DNA of 64,000 nt from Curtobacterium sp. PhB115 (GCF_003752025.1 NZ_RJKR01000005.1:1-64000), one strand, 5' to 3'. Positions 51,609 to 60,739 are shown, numbered from the stretch's first letter. Notes: generated by a model not told the origin, from the letters alone. Numbers and translations: made by a program.

Positions 51609-51934
51609 GGTGCCTCGTCGGCGTGCGGTCCGCACTGTTGCTCGAAGTACGCGTGCGCATCCTGCAGCGACGCGGTGCGCTGGTGCTCGTGCAGCGACGC
51701 CATCAACGTGCACTCGAAGCCCTCGACGGTCCGCTCGACGAAGCCGAGGAGCATGTCCGGGTCGCCCCAGGCGGCACCGGCGTCGACGACCCGCCAGAGT
51801 CCGGCATCGACCGGCTGGACGCGGATGTCGGTCGGGTCGGTCGCGGCCAGAGCGCGGATCCGGTCCGTGTGGACGATCTGCTGCCAGGCGGTGGCGTCGG
51901 TCACCGTGTTCTTGGTCCCCTGTCGCTGTCCCAT
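51602..51934 (-). CDS. Hypothetical protein (110 aa)
   Basis: ATG at 51934 has GGGAGG 4 nt upstream. The product is soluble with two halves, DPTDIRVQPVDAGLWRVVDAG and LLGFVERTVEGFECTLMASLHEHQRTASLQDAHAYFEQ; similar short proteins are common in Microbacteriaceae next to regulators, without known function. It overlaps the AraC start by 7 nt. Confidence 0.65.
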   Translation of the reverse strand: MGQRQGTKNTVTDATAWQQIVHTDRIRALAATDPTDIRVQPVDAGLWRVVDAGAAWGDPDMLLGFVERTVEGFECTLMASLHEHQRTASLQDAHAYFEQQCGPHADEAPC

Positions 51935-52146
51935 CGCGCCTCCCGATCGATGCGTGCACCACCGCCGTCGGACGTGCACGAGACACTTTCAGTATCGTCC
52001 GGACGATTCGCGAACGTGCAGGGGTTGACTTCGGCCCGCGTGCAACCCACAGTTCGCGCTCGACGACGGCGCGACACCTCCACTCCTGAGGCGTCCTCGA
52101 CTGCGAGGTCGACGTCGACGACCCGCGAGCCGTCCTCGCCGGCGCG

Positions 52147-52422
52147 ATGCAGCGAGCGGGATCCGCCGCGTGGCAGGACTACCGCCCGGACGGTGGGACG
52201 GAGGACCTCGTGGCCTTCCTCATCGGGAACGCCGTCCGCGGCACGGTGCGCGAGGCCGACGGGCTGCGCCTGGTGGCCGTCGACGCGATGCTCCGGATCC
52301 CGGACGAGCAGGGCGCGTACCCGCCCGCCGAACTCCCTGCGTGGCGAGCAGGCCCACCCCCACGGTGCGACGTCGCCGACGGCGTAGGATCGGGAGCCGG
52401 CAGGGAAGGCGCCCATGGATGA
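52147..52422 (+). CDS. Possible small protein or gene remnant upstream of the GAF-ANTAR pair
   Basis: The frame is protein-like from about 52085 (LDCEVDVDDPRAVLAGAMQR) through DLVAFLIGNAVRGTVREADGLRLVAVDAMLRIPDEQG, with strong third-position GC, but no start codon with a ribosome site precedes it; the first ATG is at 52147. The C-terminus overlaps the next gene by 8 nt. It could be a gene that lost its start, or one using an unusual start. Confidence 0.4.
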   Translation: MQRAGSAAWQDYRPDGGTEDLVAFLIGNAVRGTVREADGLRLVAVDAMLRIPDEQGAYPPAELPAWRAGPPPRCDVADGVGSGAGREGAHG

Positions 52423-53125
52423 CGCATTCGAGCGTGCGCTCCGCGCGCTCCGGTCGACCGATCTGGCCGACGACGACCTCAGCCGACCGTTCGTTTCGGT
52501 CCTGCCGATCGGCGGGGTGTCCGTCTCCACCTTCGGGCCGCTCGGGGCGAGCGAGACCGTCTCAGCGAGCGACGACGTCGCCTTCCGGATCGACGAGATC
52601 CAGTTCGACCTGACCGAGGGACCGTGCTGGGCCGCCCTTGCTTCCGAGGCGCCGGTGCTCGAGCCCGACGTCGTCGCGCAACCGAACAGCGAATGGCCCG
52701 CGTTCAACGACGCCGTGCGCGACGAACCCGTCGGCGCCGTGTTCGCGTTCCCGATCGTGTTCGGCCCGTTCCCGCTCGGCGCGGTCGACGTCTACGCGCC
52801 GCGCCCGACGACCCTGCACGACGACGGGGTCCGACAGGCGATGGCGCTGGCCTCCGCCGCGAGCCGTCGGGTCCTGCGTCGGAGCCTCCGGGCGATCGCC
52901 GACGACGACGCCCTCGCCAACCGCAGCCCCTACTCGCGACGGATCGTGCACCAGGCGACCGGCGTGGTCCTCGCCCAGCTCGACGTCAGCCCGGACGACG
53001 CGTACCTGCTCATCCAGGGCCATGCCTTCGCCCGCCGCTCCTCGATGCGCCAGGTCGCCGAGGAGATCCTCGCCGGCACGGTGCGCTTCGAGCAGCACGG
53101 CGACCTGATCGAGGAGGTCCAGTGA
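52415..53125 (+). CDS. GAF-ANTAR domain RNA-binding regulator (first of two)
   Basis: Residues about 15-155 form a GAF-type sensor (LTEGPCWAALASEAPVLEPDV, GAVFAFPIVFGPFPLGAVDVYAPRP), and residues 170-232 form the ANTAR three-helix domain (RIVHQATGVVLAQLDVSPDDAYLLIQGHAFARRSSMRQVAEEILAG). ANTAR proteins bind paired hexaloop RNA hairpins and relieve termination. GGCGCCC and a GGAAGG stretch precede the ATG. It overlaps the second GAF-ANTAR gene by 4 nt. Confidence 0.9.
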   Translation: MDDAFERALRALRSTDLADDDLSRPFVSVLPIGGVSVSTFGPLGASETVSASDDVAFRIDEIQFDLTEGPCWAALASEAPVLEPDVVAQPNSEWPAFNDAVRDEPVGAVFAFPIVFGPFPLGAVDVYAPRPTTLHDDGVRQAMALASAASRRVLRRSLRAIADDDALANRSPYSRRIVHQATGVVLAQLDVSPDDAYLLIQGHAFARRSSMRQVAEEILAGTVRFEQHGDLIEEVQ

Positions 53126-53835
53126 CCGTCGCAGGCCGAGAGACACGCATCGTCGAGACGTTCGCCACGTTGGCGGACACGCTCGTCGACGCGTACGACG
53201 TGGTGGAGCTCCTGCAGACCCTGGTCGAGACGTGCACCGAGGTGCTCGACATCGACGCCGCCGGCATCCTGCTCGCCAACGACGACCAGGAGCTCGAGGT
53301 CATCGCCTCGACCTCCGAGGCGAGCCGACTGGTCGAGGTGCTCCAGCTCGACGCCGAGGCCGGACCCTGCATGACGGCGTTCGCCAGCGGTCGTGCCGTG
53401 GCGTGCCCGGACATCGCGGACTCCCCGGCCGAGTGGGCGGAGTTCCGCGCCGGTGCCCTGGCGCTCGGCATCCACTCCGTGCACGCCGTGCCGCTCCGGC
53501 TGCGCTCGACCGTGATCGGCACCCTGAACCTGTTCGGCGCGGTGGCGGGCGCGCTCGACGAGTCGGACCTGCGGATCGCCCGCGCCCTGGCCGACGTCGC
53601 CACGATCGGCATCCTGCACGAACGCACCCTGCGCGAGCACGAGGTCGTCCGGCAGCAGCTGCAGCGCGCGATCGGTTCGCGCGAGGTCATCGAACAGGCC
53701 AAGGGCGTCGTCTCACACCTCCGGGGCGTCTCCATCGAGGACGCCTTCGCCGTCATCCGGAGCCACGCGACCGACCACCACGAGCCGTTGTCCGAGGTCG
53801 CCCGGGCCATCGTGGAGCGCCGCATCGTTCCCTGA
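53122..53835 (+). CDS. GAF-ANTAR domain RNA-binding regulator (second of two)
   Basis: It has a fuller GAF domain (LVETCTEVLDIDAAGILLANDDQELEVIASTSE, AEAGPCMTAFASGRAV, AVPLRLRSTVIGTLNLFG) and an ANTAR domain (REVIEQAKGVVSHLRGVSIEDAFAVIRSHATDHHEPLSEVARAIVE). GTG start overlaps the upstream stop. The two paralogues are probably made together and may form heterodimers; their signals and RNA targets are not visible here. Confidence 0.92.
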   Translation: MTVAGRETRIVETFATLADTLVDAYDVVELLQTLVETCTEVLDIDAAGILLANDDQELEVIASTSEASRLVEVLQLDAEAGPCMTAFASGRAVACPDIADSPAEWAEFRAGALALGIHSVHAVPLRLRSTVIGTLNLFGAVAGALDESDLRIARALADVATIGILHERTLREHEVVRQQLQRAIGSREVIEQAKGVVSHLRGVSIEDAFAVIRSHATDHHEPLSEVARAIVERRIVP

Positions 53836-53866
53836 TCCGGCGTGGTCCGACCACTACGGTGAGCGG

Positions 53867-54913
53867 ATGGGCAAGGTCACGCTGCAGGACGTCGCGGCGC
53901 ACGCGGGTGTCTCGATGAAGACCGTGTCCAACGTCGTGCGCGGGTACGAGCACGTCAGCGCCCCGATGCGCGACCGGGTGCAGGCCGCGATCGACGAGCT
54001 CGACTACCGGCCGAACGTCTCCGGCCGATCCCTGGCGACCGGCCGCTCGAACATGCTCGCCTTCGCGTTCCCGGACCTCCGCCGGCCCTACTTCGCCGAG
54101 CTCGCCCACGTGTTCTCCCGCGTCTGCGCCGCGCGCGGCTACCAGCTCCTGCTCGAAGAGACCCTCGGCGAAGCGGACGGCGAGCGCTCGGCGGTCCGTG
54201 GTCGCGAGGCCGGCGTGGTGGACGGCGTCGTCATCCACCCGCAGGTGCTCACCCCCGAGGCGATCGACCGGATCCGCGGGGAGACCGCGGTGGTCTTCCT
54301 CGGCGAGGACGTCCGCCCGCAGCACGCCGACCAGGTCGTCATCGACAACGCCGGTGCCGCGGCCGAGGCCGTCGCCCACCTGGTCGCGCTCGGCCGTCGC
54401 CGCATCGGGTTCTTCGGTCACGAGACCGGCCCCGAGTCCCGCACGTCCGGCCTGCGACTCGACGGCTACCGCGCCGGGCTCGCCGCCGCCGGGCTCCCGG
54501 TCGACGACGCCTTCCTGGTCCCCCGTGAGGTCGGCGACGCCGCCGGCGCCGAGGTCGCGTTCGGTCGTGCCCTCGACGCGGGACTGCAGGTCGACGCGCT
54601 GCTCTGCCGCGACGACCTGGCCGCCGTCGGCGTCCTCCGGGCGATGCGACTGCGCGGGCTCGAGGCACCACGGGACATCGCGGTGATCGGCTGGGACGCC
54701 GTCGGACTCGGCTCCAGCCTGGTCCCGAGCCTCACCTCGGTCGCGCCCGACACGGTCGCCCTCGCGGACACCGCCCTCGACCTGCTGGTCGAGCGGATGG
54801 ACGGCTCGGACGTGCCCGGCCGGCTGGTGACGGTCGGCCACCGACTCCTCGTGGGTGAGAGCGCGCCGTTCGCGGACGGTTCGGTCGACCGGGCGGCGCA
54901 CCAGCCCGCCTGA
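53867..54913 (+). CDS. LacI family regulator of the GH31/ABC operon
   Basis: The helix-turn-helix TLQDVAAHAGVSMKTVSNVVRG (residues about 5-26) precedes a full LacI effector domain (PYFAELAHVFSRVCAARGY, AVIGWDAVGLG). Length 348 is standard. It is convergent with the GH31 operon, whose promoter bears an 18-bp perfect palindrome typical of LacI operators, and it is the only LacI gene nearby. Control by an alpha-glycoside breakdown product is inferred. Confidence 0.9.
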   Translation: MGKVTLQDVAAHAGVSMKTVSNVVRGYEHVSAPMRDRVQAAIDELDYRPNVSGRSLATGRSNMLAFAFPDLRRPYFAELAHVFSRVCAARGYQLLLEETLGEADGERSAVRGREAGVVDGVVIHPQVLTPEAIDRIRGETAVVFLGEDVRPQHADQVVIDNAGAAAEAVAHLVALGRRRIGFFGHETGPESRTSGLRLDGYRAGLAAAGLPVDDAFLVPREVGDAAGAEVAFGRALDAGLQVDALLCRDDLAAVGVLRAMRLRGLEAPRDIAVIGWDAVGLGSSLVPSLTSVAPDTVALADTALDLLVERMDGSDVPGRLVTVGHRLLVGESAPFADGSVDRAAHQPA

Positions 54914-54948
54914 CGGCGCGCGGCGTGCCCTGGACACGTCTGACGTCG

Positions 54949-54990
54949 GACTGGAGGCGCGTGGCGGCGCCGCCACGGGCCTCCAGTCCG
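54949..54990. terminator. 42-bp palindrome between convergent LacI and GH31 genes
   Basis: Positions 54949-54990 form a near-perfect palindrome (20 of 21 pairs) centred on GGCGCC with outer sequence GGACTGGAGGC. It ends exactly at the GH31 stop codon. Placement between convergent genes suits a bidirectional terminator. It belongs to the GGAGGCGCG palindrome family. Confidence 0.7.
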
Positions 54991-57348
54991 TCAGTGCTCG
55001 CCCGGGTGCACGCTCCCCAGCAACTCGACCACGACCGCCCGCAGGGCGTCTGGCAGCCCGACGGTGCCGATCTCGACGATGCGGTCCGCGCGCGGCAGGT
55101 CCTTCGACACGACCTCCCACGCCTCGGCCTTCTCGGCGTTGCCGGACTGCGCGCCCTCGAGCACACGCCGCACCGCACCGCGCGCGTCGAGCCCCACGAC
55201 CGGCGGCCCGGTCAACGTGACCGCACCGCCCACCGCCGTGTCGACCGACAGGTCGACGGAGAAGCGGACCTCCGAGCGGGCCGACGGGTGTTGCCCGTCG
55301 GCGGGAGCCGCCAGGAAGGTGACGCGCCAGTCGCGCCGAGCCGGGACGACGTCGGCGGCGCCGGTGGTGGCGTACACCCGGAACTCGGCGAGCGCCGCGT
55401 CCCACGTCAGCTCGGTCCGGGCGATCCGGTCGGTGTCGCCCTCACGGTCCTCGACCAGGGTGAAGCTGCCAGAGGCTCCGGGTGCGACGAGGACCTCGAA
55501 CGCCGTCGGGTTGGCCGTGGCGTCGAGTTCGTCCTCGGCAGCGAGGGGCAGCAGACCGCCCTCGCGGAGCAGGACGGGCACGGTGTCGAGGGTGCGGTGC
55601 AGGTCGACGAACCGGTCCCCGGCGTACACCGTGCCGGTGAAGACGTCGGTCCAGGTGCCCGGTGGCAGCCACGCCCGGGCGGATCCGTGCAGGGTGACCG
55701 GGTCGCGCGGCTCGACGATCGGCGCGACGAGCAGTTCGGACCCGAAGGCGTACGTGTTCGGTACCCGGTATGCCTCGTCGCGGCGCGGTTCCAGGTGGTA
55801 CAGCGGTCGGACGAGCGCGGTACCGTCGGCCGTTCGGTGGTTCATCGTGTGCAGGTACGGGACGAGCCGGTGCCGGAACCGCAGGGCCTCCCCCATCGCG
55901 GCGCGCGCCTCGGCCGGGAACACCCACGGTTCCTTGCGGATGAACGGGTTGTTGGCGGAGTGCAGGCGCACGACCGGTGAGAACACGCCGAACTGGACCC
56001 ACCGGGTGGCGAGTTCGTCGTCGCGGACGCCGCGGGTGTGCCCGCCGATGTCGTGGCTCCACCACGGGTAGCCGATGTTCGCGGCCGTTGCGGTGAACTC
56101 GGGCTGGAACGCCAGCGACGCCCAGGACACGACGGCGTCGCCGGAGAACCCGACGGCGTACCGGTGGCTGCCGGGTCCGGCGTACCGGGAGAACGTCATG
56201 CCCTCGCCGCCGGAGCGCGCCGAGTCGAGCAGGTGGAAGTGGTTGAGCAGCCAGAGCGGGTCGACACCTGGCAGCCCGGTCTCGCGGCCCTGCTGCCAGT
56301 CGATCCACCAGAAGTCGACGCCCTGCTCCTCGAGCGGTCGGTGCAGGAGCTCGAAGTACGCCTGCAGGAACCGCCGGTCGGTCGGGTCGAACGGCACCGG
56401 CTGCTCGGTCTCCGGGTCGATCCCCATCGCCTCGGCCACCGCGGGGTAGGCGTCCTCGAACGCCCGGACACCGTCGGCGGGGTGCAGGTTGAGGGTCGTG
56501 CGCATCCCCCGCCGGTGCAGTTCGGCCAGGAACGCCGGCGGGTCGGGGAACAGCGTGGGCTCCCACGAGTAGCCGGTCCAGCCGTTGCCGAACTGCGGTG
56601 GCACCGAGTCGACGCGGTGCCAGTCCATGTCGATGACCGCGACGGAGAACGGCACGTGCTCCCCGGCGAAGCGGTCCATCAGCTCGAGGTACGAGGTGTC
56701 GCTGTAGGGGTGGTAGCGGCTCCACCAGTTGCCGAGCGCCCACCGCGGCAGGCGCGACGGTGCGCCGGACACCTGGTGGAACGACCGGAGTGCTGCGTCG
56801 AAGTCGCGGCCGTACGCGAACACCGTGACGTCGCGGCGGCCGGGGACACGGGTGCCGATCCAGCCGTCGTCCTCGAACAGGAACGACTCGCTGTCGTCGA
56901 GCGCCGTGATGCCGTCGCGCGCCAGGATGCCGGGTTCGAGCGGCATCCGACCGTCGACGTCGTCGAGGGTGCGGCCGGTGCCGCCGAGGTCGCGCGGCTC
57001 CTGCCCCCAGCGCCAGCGGTTCGCGTCCGGGCCGGTGGTCTCGACGACCAGGCCGCTCGGGCTGAAGGGGCCACCGTCGTAGCGGAGCCGGGCGCGTTCG
57101 GTGGTGACGAGGACGCCGGATCCGATGCGTTCGGCGGTGAACGCCGGCACCGGCAGCCGCCGCCGGATAGCGAACGTCGAGGCGCGGTCCTCGAAGCCGC
57201 CGTCGTCGCTCCACTCGATGCGGAACGTGCCGGATCCCAGGACGGTGATCCGCCAGTGCTCGCCGGTGACGACGGCCGTCGGGTCGGCGACCGGGTCGGC
57301 CCCGGGGAACGGCCGGATGGTCGGGAGTGCGGTCTCGGTCATGGTCAC
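54991..57348 (-). CDS. Glycoside hydrolase family 31 protein (alpha-glycosidase)
   Basis: The 785-residue enzyme lacks a signal peptide and should act on imported sugar. Family 31 hallmarks are the nucleophile Asp in WWIDWQQG (D350), acid/base Asp in GFSGDAVVSW (D404), and WWSHDIGGHTRG. The N-terminal beta-sandwich (about 1-195) and C-terminal beta domains flank the barrel. Subfamily is unclear; alpha-glucosidase and alpha-xylosidase are both possible. A GAGGGG ribosome site overlapping the permease stop favours GTG at 57348 over ATG at 57342. It is the last gene of the operon. Confidence 0.9.
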   Translation of the reverse strand: MTMTETALPTIRPFPGADPVADPTAVVTGEHWRITVLGSGTFRIEWSDDGGFEDRASTFAIRRRLPVPAFTAERIGSGVLVTTERARLRYDGGPFSPSGLVVETTGPDANRWRWGQEPRDLGGTGRTLDDVDGRMPLEPGILARDGITALDDSESFLFEDDGWIGTRVPGRRDVTVFAYGRDFDAALRSFHQVSGAPSRLPRWALGNWWSRYHPYSDTSYLELMDRFAGEHVPFSVAVIDMDWHRVDSVPPQFGNGWTGYSWEPTLFPDPPAFLAELHRRGMRTTLNLHPADGVRAFEDAYPAVAEAMGIDPETEQPVPFDPTDRRFLQAYFELLHRPLEEQGVDFWWIDWQQGRETGLPGVDPLWLLNHFHLLDSARSGGEGMTFSRYAGPGSHRYAVGFSGDAVVSWASLAFQPEFTATAANIGYPWWSHDIGGHTRGVRDDELATRWVQFGVFSPVVRLHSANNPFIRKEPWVFPAEARAAMGEALRFRHRLVPYLHTMNHRTADGTALVRPLYHLEPRRDEAYRVPNTYAFGSELLVAPIVEPRDPVTLHGSARAWLPPGTWTDVFTGTVYAGDRFVDLHRTLDTVPVLLREGGLLPLAAEDELDATANPTAFEVLVAPGASGSFTLVEDREGDTDRIARTELTWDAALAEFRVYATTGAADVVPARRDWRVTFLAAPADGQHPSARSEVRFSVDLSVDTAVGGAVTLTGPPVVGLDARGAVRRVLEGAQSGNAEKAEAWEVVSKDLPRADRIVEIGTVGLPDALRAVVVELLGSVHPGEH

Positions 57349-57358
57349 GTCGTACCCC

Positions 57359-58270
57359 TCAGCTCTTGACCGCGCCTTGCGTCACACCGCTGATGACCCA
57401 GCGCTGCGCGAACAGGTAGACGATGATCGTCGGCGCCATCGCCATCAGGTACGAGGCGAAGGCGACGTTGTAGTTCGTGCCGAACTGGCTCTGGAAGATG
57501 TTCTGCACCACGGGCAGGGTCTGCAGGGTCGGGTCGGCGGTGATGAGCGACGGCATCATGAAGTCGTTCCAGGACGCCAGGAACGCGAAGATGCCGACGG
57601 TGGCGTTCATCGGGCCGAGCAGCGGCAGGATGATCCGCCAGAAGATCTGCCACGTGCTCGCGCCGTCGATCCGAGCGCTCTCCTCGAGCTCGACGGGGAT
57701 CGACCGCAGGTACGCCGAGTAGAGCAGCACGCTGAACGACAGTTGGAACATGGCGTGCAGGATCCCGACGCCGATCGGGTTGTCGAGGCCGATCTCGGCG
57801 GTCAGCTTGATCTGCGGCAGTGCGACGACCGGGAACGGCAGGAACATCGCCGCGAGCAGGTACACGAACGACCACCGGAAGAACCGCTTGTGCCAGTTCC
57901 GGACGATCGCGTAGGACGCGAACGAACTGAGCAACAGGGTCGCGACGACGGTGAGTGCCGCGACGCCGAGCGAGACGGAGAACGAGACCGGGAACCGGGT
58001 GAGCTCCCAGGCCGACGCGAACGAGCCCGGGTTGAACGGGAACGGCAGCGACAGGGCGTTGCCGTCGACGGACTGCTCGCTCGTCTTGAACGCCATGGCG
58101 ACGGTGACGTAGAGCGGGATGAGGACCGTCAGCGCGGCGAGCCCGAGCACGACGGTCAGGGTCCAGTTCGTGCCGCCGAGCCGCCGGCGGTGGCCGCGAC
58201 CCGGTCGGCGCTGGTCACCGGTGGTGACCGCGCGGGTGTCGGTGGGTGGTCGGGTGTCGATGGCGGTCAT
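57359..58270 (-). CDS. Carbohydrate ABC transporter permease (MalG type)
   Basis: Six membrane segments follow a basic N-terminus of about 35 residues. The EAA loop reads LEESARIDGASTWQIFWRIILP and the C-terminus is QRWVISGVTQGAVKS, both typical of MalG/UgpE-like permeases. It overlaps the first permease gene by 4 nt and lies 10 nt before GH31. Confidence 0.92.
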   Translation of the reverse strand: MTAIDTRPPTDTRAVTTGDQRRPGRGHRRRLGGTNWTLTVVLGLAALTVLIPLYVTVAMAFKTSEQSVDGNALSLPFPFNPGSFASAWELTRFPVSFSVSLGVAALTVVATLLLSSFASYAIVRNWHKRFFRWSFVYLLAAMFLPFPVVALPQIKLTAEIGLDNPIGVGILHAMFQLSFSVLLYSAYLRSIPVELEESARIDGASTWQIFWRIILPLLGPMNATVGIFAFLASWNDFMMPSLITADPTLQTLPVVQNIFQSQFGTNYNVAFASYLMAMAPTIIVYLFAQRWVISGVTQGAVKS

Positions 58271-59256
58271 GCGAGTCGCAGGTTCCTTCCGCGGGTCGCC
58301 GCGAGCTGCAGCACGGAGATGAGGACGGTGATGATGAAGAACACGGTCGCGTTCGCCATCTGGTAGGCGTAGTCGCCGCCGGTGAAGCCGCCGAAGATGG
58401 TCATCGCGACGCTGCTCGTCGCGCTCCCCGGGCCGCCGTTGGTCAGGCCGACGATCACGTCGTACGCACCGAGGTACCCCTTCACGCCGAGGACGGTGTT
58501 GATCACGATGAACCCGCCGAGCAGCGGGAGGGTGATCGCGCGCAGCTGCTTCCAGCCGGTCGCGCCGTCGAGCGAGCTCGCTTCGTACAGTTCCTCGGGG
58601 ATCGAGGTGAGCCCCGCCGTGTAGATGAGGAGCGCACCCGGCACGGTCTGCCAGGCGGAGACGATGACGATCGCGACCCAGGCCAGGTTCGGGTCGCCGA
58701 GGATGCTCTGCTCGAGCGGGCCGAACCCGACGCTCGTCGCCAGTGCCGGCACGGTGTTCGAGAACAGGAAGTTGAACACGTAGGCGACGATGATGCCGGA
58801 GATCACCATCGGGATGACGAAGATGGACCGGAGGCCGGCGGCGAACCGGATCTTCTTCGCCAGCGCGATCGCCAGTGCCAGTGCGATGACCTGCGTCACG
58901 ATGACGGTGACGACCGCGAAGCCGAGCGTGAACCCGTACGACGCGATGATGGCCGGGTCGGAGACGAGCGCCGTGTAGTTCTCGATCCCGAGGAAGTTCC
59001 ACTGCCCGAACCCGAGGTAGTCGGTGAAGCTGTAGAAGATGCCGACGCACGCGGGGGCGACGACGAAGGCCGTGAACGCGATGAGGGCGGGCACGAGGAA
59101 CAGGTAGTACATGCCCTCGGTCCGGCGGAGGGAACCCGGGCGACGCGAGCCGGCGGCGCGACGCGAACCGGCGGCGCGGTGCGTGCGGGCGGCCGCGGTG
59201 GCCGGGCCGGACGTCGCCGGGTCGGTGTCGCGGGAGAGCGGGGTCTGCATGGTCAT
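58267..59256 (-). CDS. Carbohydrate ABC transporter permease (MalF type)
   Basis: An Arg/Ala-rich N-terminus of about 45 residues, including two RRAAGSRR-like repeats, precedes six membrane segments. The EAA loop reads LYEASSLDGATGWKQLRAITLP. ATG at 59256 follows AGGAG by 5 nt; a second ATG two codons on is possible. It pairs with the following permease gene. Confidence 0.92.
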   Translation of the reverse strand: MTMQTPLSRDTDPATSGPATAAARTHRAAGSRRAAGSRRPGSLRRTEGMYYLFLVPALIAFTAFVVAPACVGIFYSFTDYLGFGQWNFLGIENYTALVSDPAIIASYGFTLGFAVVTVIVTQVIALALAIALAKKIRFAAGLRSIFVIPMVISGIIVAYVFNFLFSNTVPALATSVGFGPLEQSILGDPNLAWVAIVIVSAWQTVPGALLIYTAGLTSIPEELYEASSLDGATGWKQLRAITLPLLGGFIVINTVLGVKGYLGAYDVIVGLTNGGPGSATSSVAMTIFGGFTGGDYAYQMANATVFFIITVLISVLQLAATRGRNLRLA

Positions 59257-59282
59257 GGTGGCTCCTGGAGTCCTGGTCCGGC

Positions 59283-60590
59283 TCAGACCGTCGCCGAACG
59301 GCCGGCGAGACGCCGCCAGTCCGAGTCGAGCCGCTGCAGCATCGAGGTGAAGTCCCCGCTCCGGATCGCCGACTGCAGGTAGTTGCCGAGCGGGATCGAG
59401 GTCGGGATGAAGGTGCCGGCGCCCTGGTAGAACGCGGCGTCGTCGACGTACTGCTGCAGGCCGGCGAGTCGCTCGTCCTGCTGCGGCGGCGCGTCCTTGG
59501 TCGGCGAGTACGCCAGGTTGTCGCGGTTGTACGCGTCGATCACCTCGGGCTGCATGAGGAACTCGACGAGCTCCCGCGCCTCGTCCGGGTGCTCGGACGC
59601 GGTCGGGATCCAGAGGCCGAGGTCGATGTTCACCCGCGCCTGCCGGTCCCCCGGGTCGTTCGACACCGGCAGCGCGAACGTGCCGACCTCGAGGTCCTTG
59701 TCCACCAACGCGATCTGCCCGAGCGCCCACGGCCCCTGCAGGTACATCGCGGCCTCGCCCTTGCCGAACGCCAGGTTGCCGTCGGCGTAGGCCCGGGTGG
59801 CGTGGTCGGGGTTGAAGAACGTCGAGATCGTCTTCGCACGCTCCATCGGCACGGCGAAGTCCTTCTCGAACGAGACCTCGGAATCGGCGCCGACGTCGGT
59901 GCCGAGGGCCTTCATCTTCCGGAAGAACGACCCGGTGTCGACGAGGCTGCCGACCGAGTAGTCGAACAGGCCCTGCCACAGCGTCCAGGTGTCGCGGTCG
60001 GTCGCGTAGATCGGGGTGACGTCGGCCTTCTGGAGCGTCCGGCACACCTCGACGAACTCGTCCCAGGTCGTCGGGACCGGCAGGTCGTGGTCGGCGAAGA
60101 TCCGCTTGTTGTAGATGACCCCGGCCGCGGCGAGCGAGTACGGCAGGACGCTCGTGCGGTCCTCGAACTCCGCGTACTGGTTCGTCAGGGTGTCGATGTC
60201 CGGTCGCACGCGCGCCGCCGAGGGCAGGTCTCCGAGGTCGCTCAGGACACCGCGCGAGATGTAGCGCGCGAGCTCCAGGTTGTCGTTGAAGCACCCGACG
60301 TCCGCCGGCTCGCCACGCACGAACTGCGGCGCGATCGCCGTCGTGCTGTCGTGCACCACCGACAGCCCGGAGTGCTCCTTCTCGAACCGCCGCAGCAGCG
60401 TGTCGAAGTAGGCGATGACCTCCTGCTTCTGCTCGTAGAAGCGCAGCGTCGTGGCACCCCCTGCTGCTGCGCGCGGTGTCGCGCACCCCGCGAGTGCCAT
60501 CGTGCCGAGCGCGATGCCGCCGGCTGCTCCGGCGAGGAACCCCCGCCGGCTCACGGCCGCGCTGATCGTTCCGGTCCTGCTTCCCACCAT
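59283..60590 (-). CDS. Sugar ABC transporter substrate-binding lipoprotein
   Basis: The signal region has a twin-arginine-like SRRGFLAG and ends in a lipobox LAGC (Cys36), so export may be through Tat. The mature part is a family 1 sugar-binding protein (LRFYEQKQEVIAYFDTLLRRFEKEHSGLSV, PTTWDEFVEVC, MYLQGPWALGQIAL). GGGAG precedes the ATG. It heads the operon with two permeases and GH31; an ATPase is missing and probably shared. Promoter and operator lie 37-65 nt upstream. Confidence 0.92.
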   Translation of the reverse strand: MVGSRTGTISAAVSRRGFLAGAAGGIALGTMALAGCATPRAAAGGATTLRFYEQKQEVIAYFDTLLRRFEKEHSGLSVVHDSTTAIAPQFVRGEPADVGCFNDNLELARYISRGVLSDLGDLPSAARVRPDIDTLTNQYAEFEDRTSVLPYSLAAAGVIYNKRIFADHDLPVPTTWDEFVEVCRTLQKADVTPIYATDRDTWTLWQGLFDYSVGSLVDTGSFFRKMKALGTDVGADSEVSFEKDFAVPMERAKTISTFFNPDHATRAYADGNLAFGKGEAAMYLQGPWALGQIALVDKDLEVGTFALPVSNDPGDRQARVNIDLGLWIPTASEHPDEARELVEFLMQPEVIDAYNRDNLAYSPTKDAPPQQDERLAGLQQYVDDAAFYQGAGTFIPTSIPLGNYLQSAIRSGDFTSMLQRLDSDWRRLAGRSATV

Positions 60591-60626
60591 CGGGCCACTC
60601 CCTCGTGCGCGTCGTCGCGCACGTCT

Positions 60627-60655
60627 TGTTTACAGCGCTGTAAACCGGAAGTCAA
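60627..60655 (-). promoter_or_regulatory. Promoter with LacI operator in the spacer
   Basis: On the minus strand TTGACT (60655-60650) and TAAACA (60632-60627) are 17 nt apart. The perfect palindrome GTTTACAGCGCTGTAAAC (60628-60645) fills the spacer and overlaps the -10. The binding-protein ATG is at 60590. This is a textbook repressible arrangement; the LacI protein at 53867 is the likely binder. Confidence 0.8.
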
Positions 60656-60693
60656 CGTTGTAATCGCACCTGACGGGGTCGGCGCACCCACAA

Positions 60694-60739
60694 GCGGACG
60701 GGAGGCGCGGGTCGCCCCCGCCCCGCGCCTCCCGTCCGC
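60694..60739. repeat. GGAGGCGCGG family palindrome
   Basis: Arms 60694-60711 (GCGGACGGGAGGCGCGGG) and 60722-60739 are perfectly complementary with a 10-nt loop. It lies upstream of the GH31 operon promoter and downstream of the SMP-30 gene. Confidence 0.75.
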
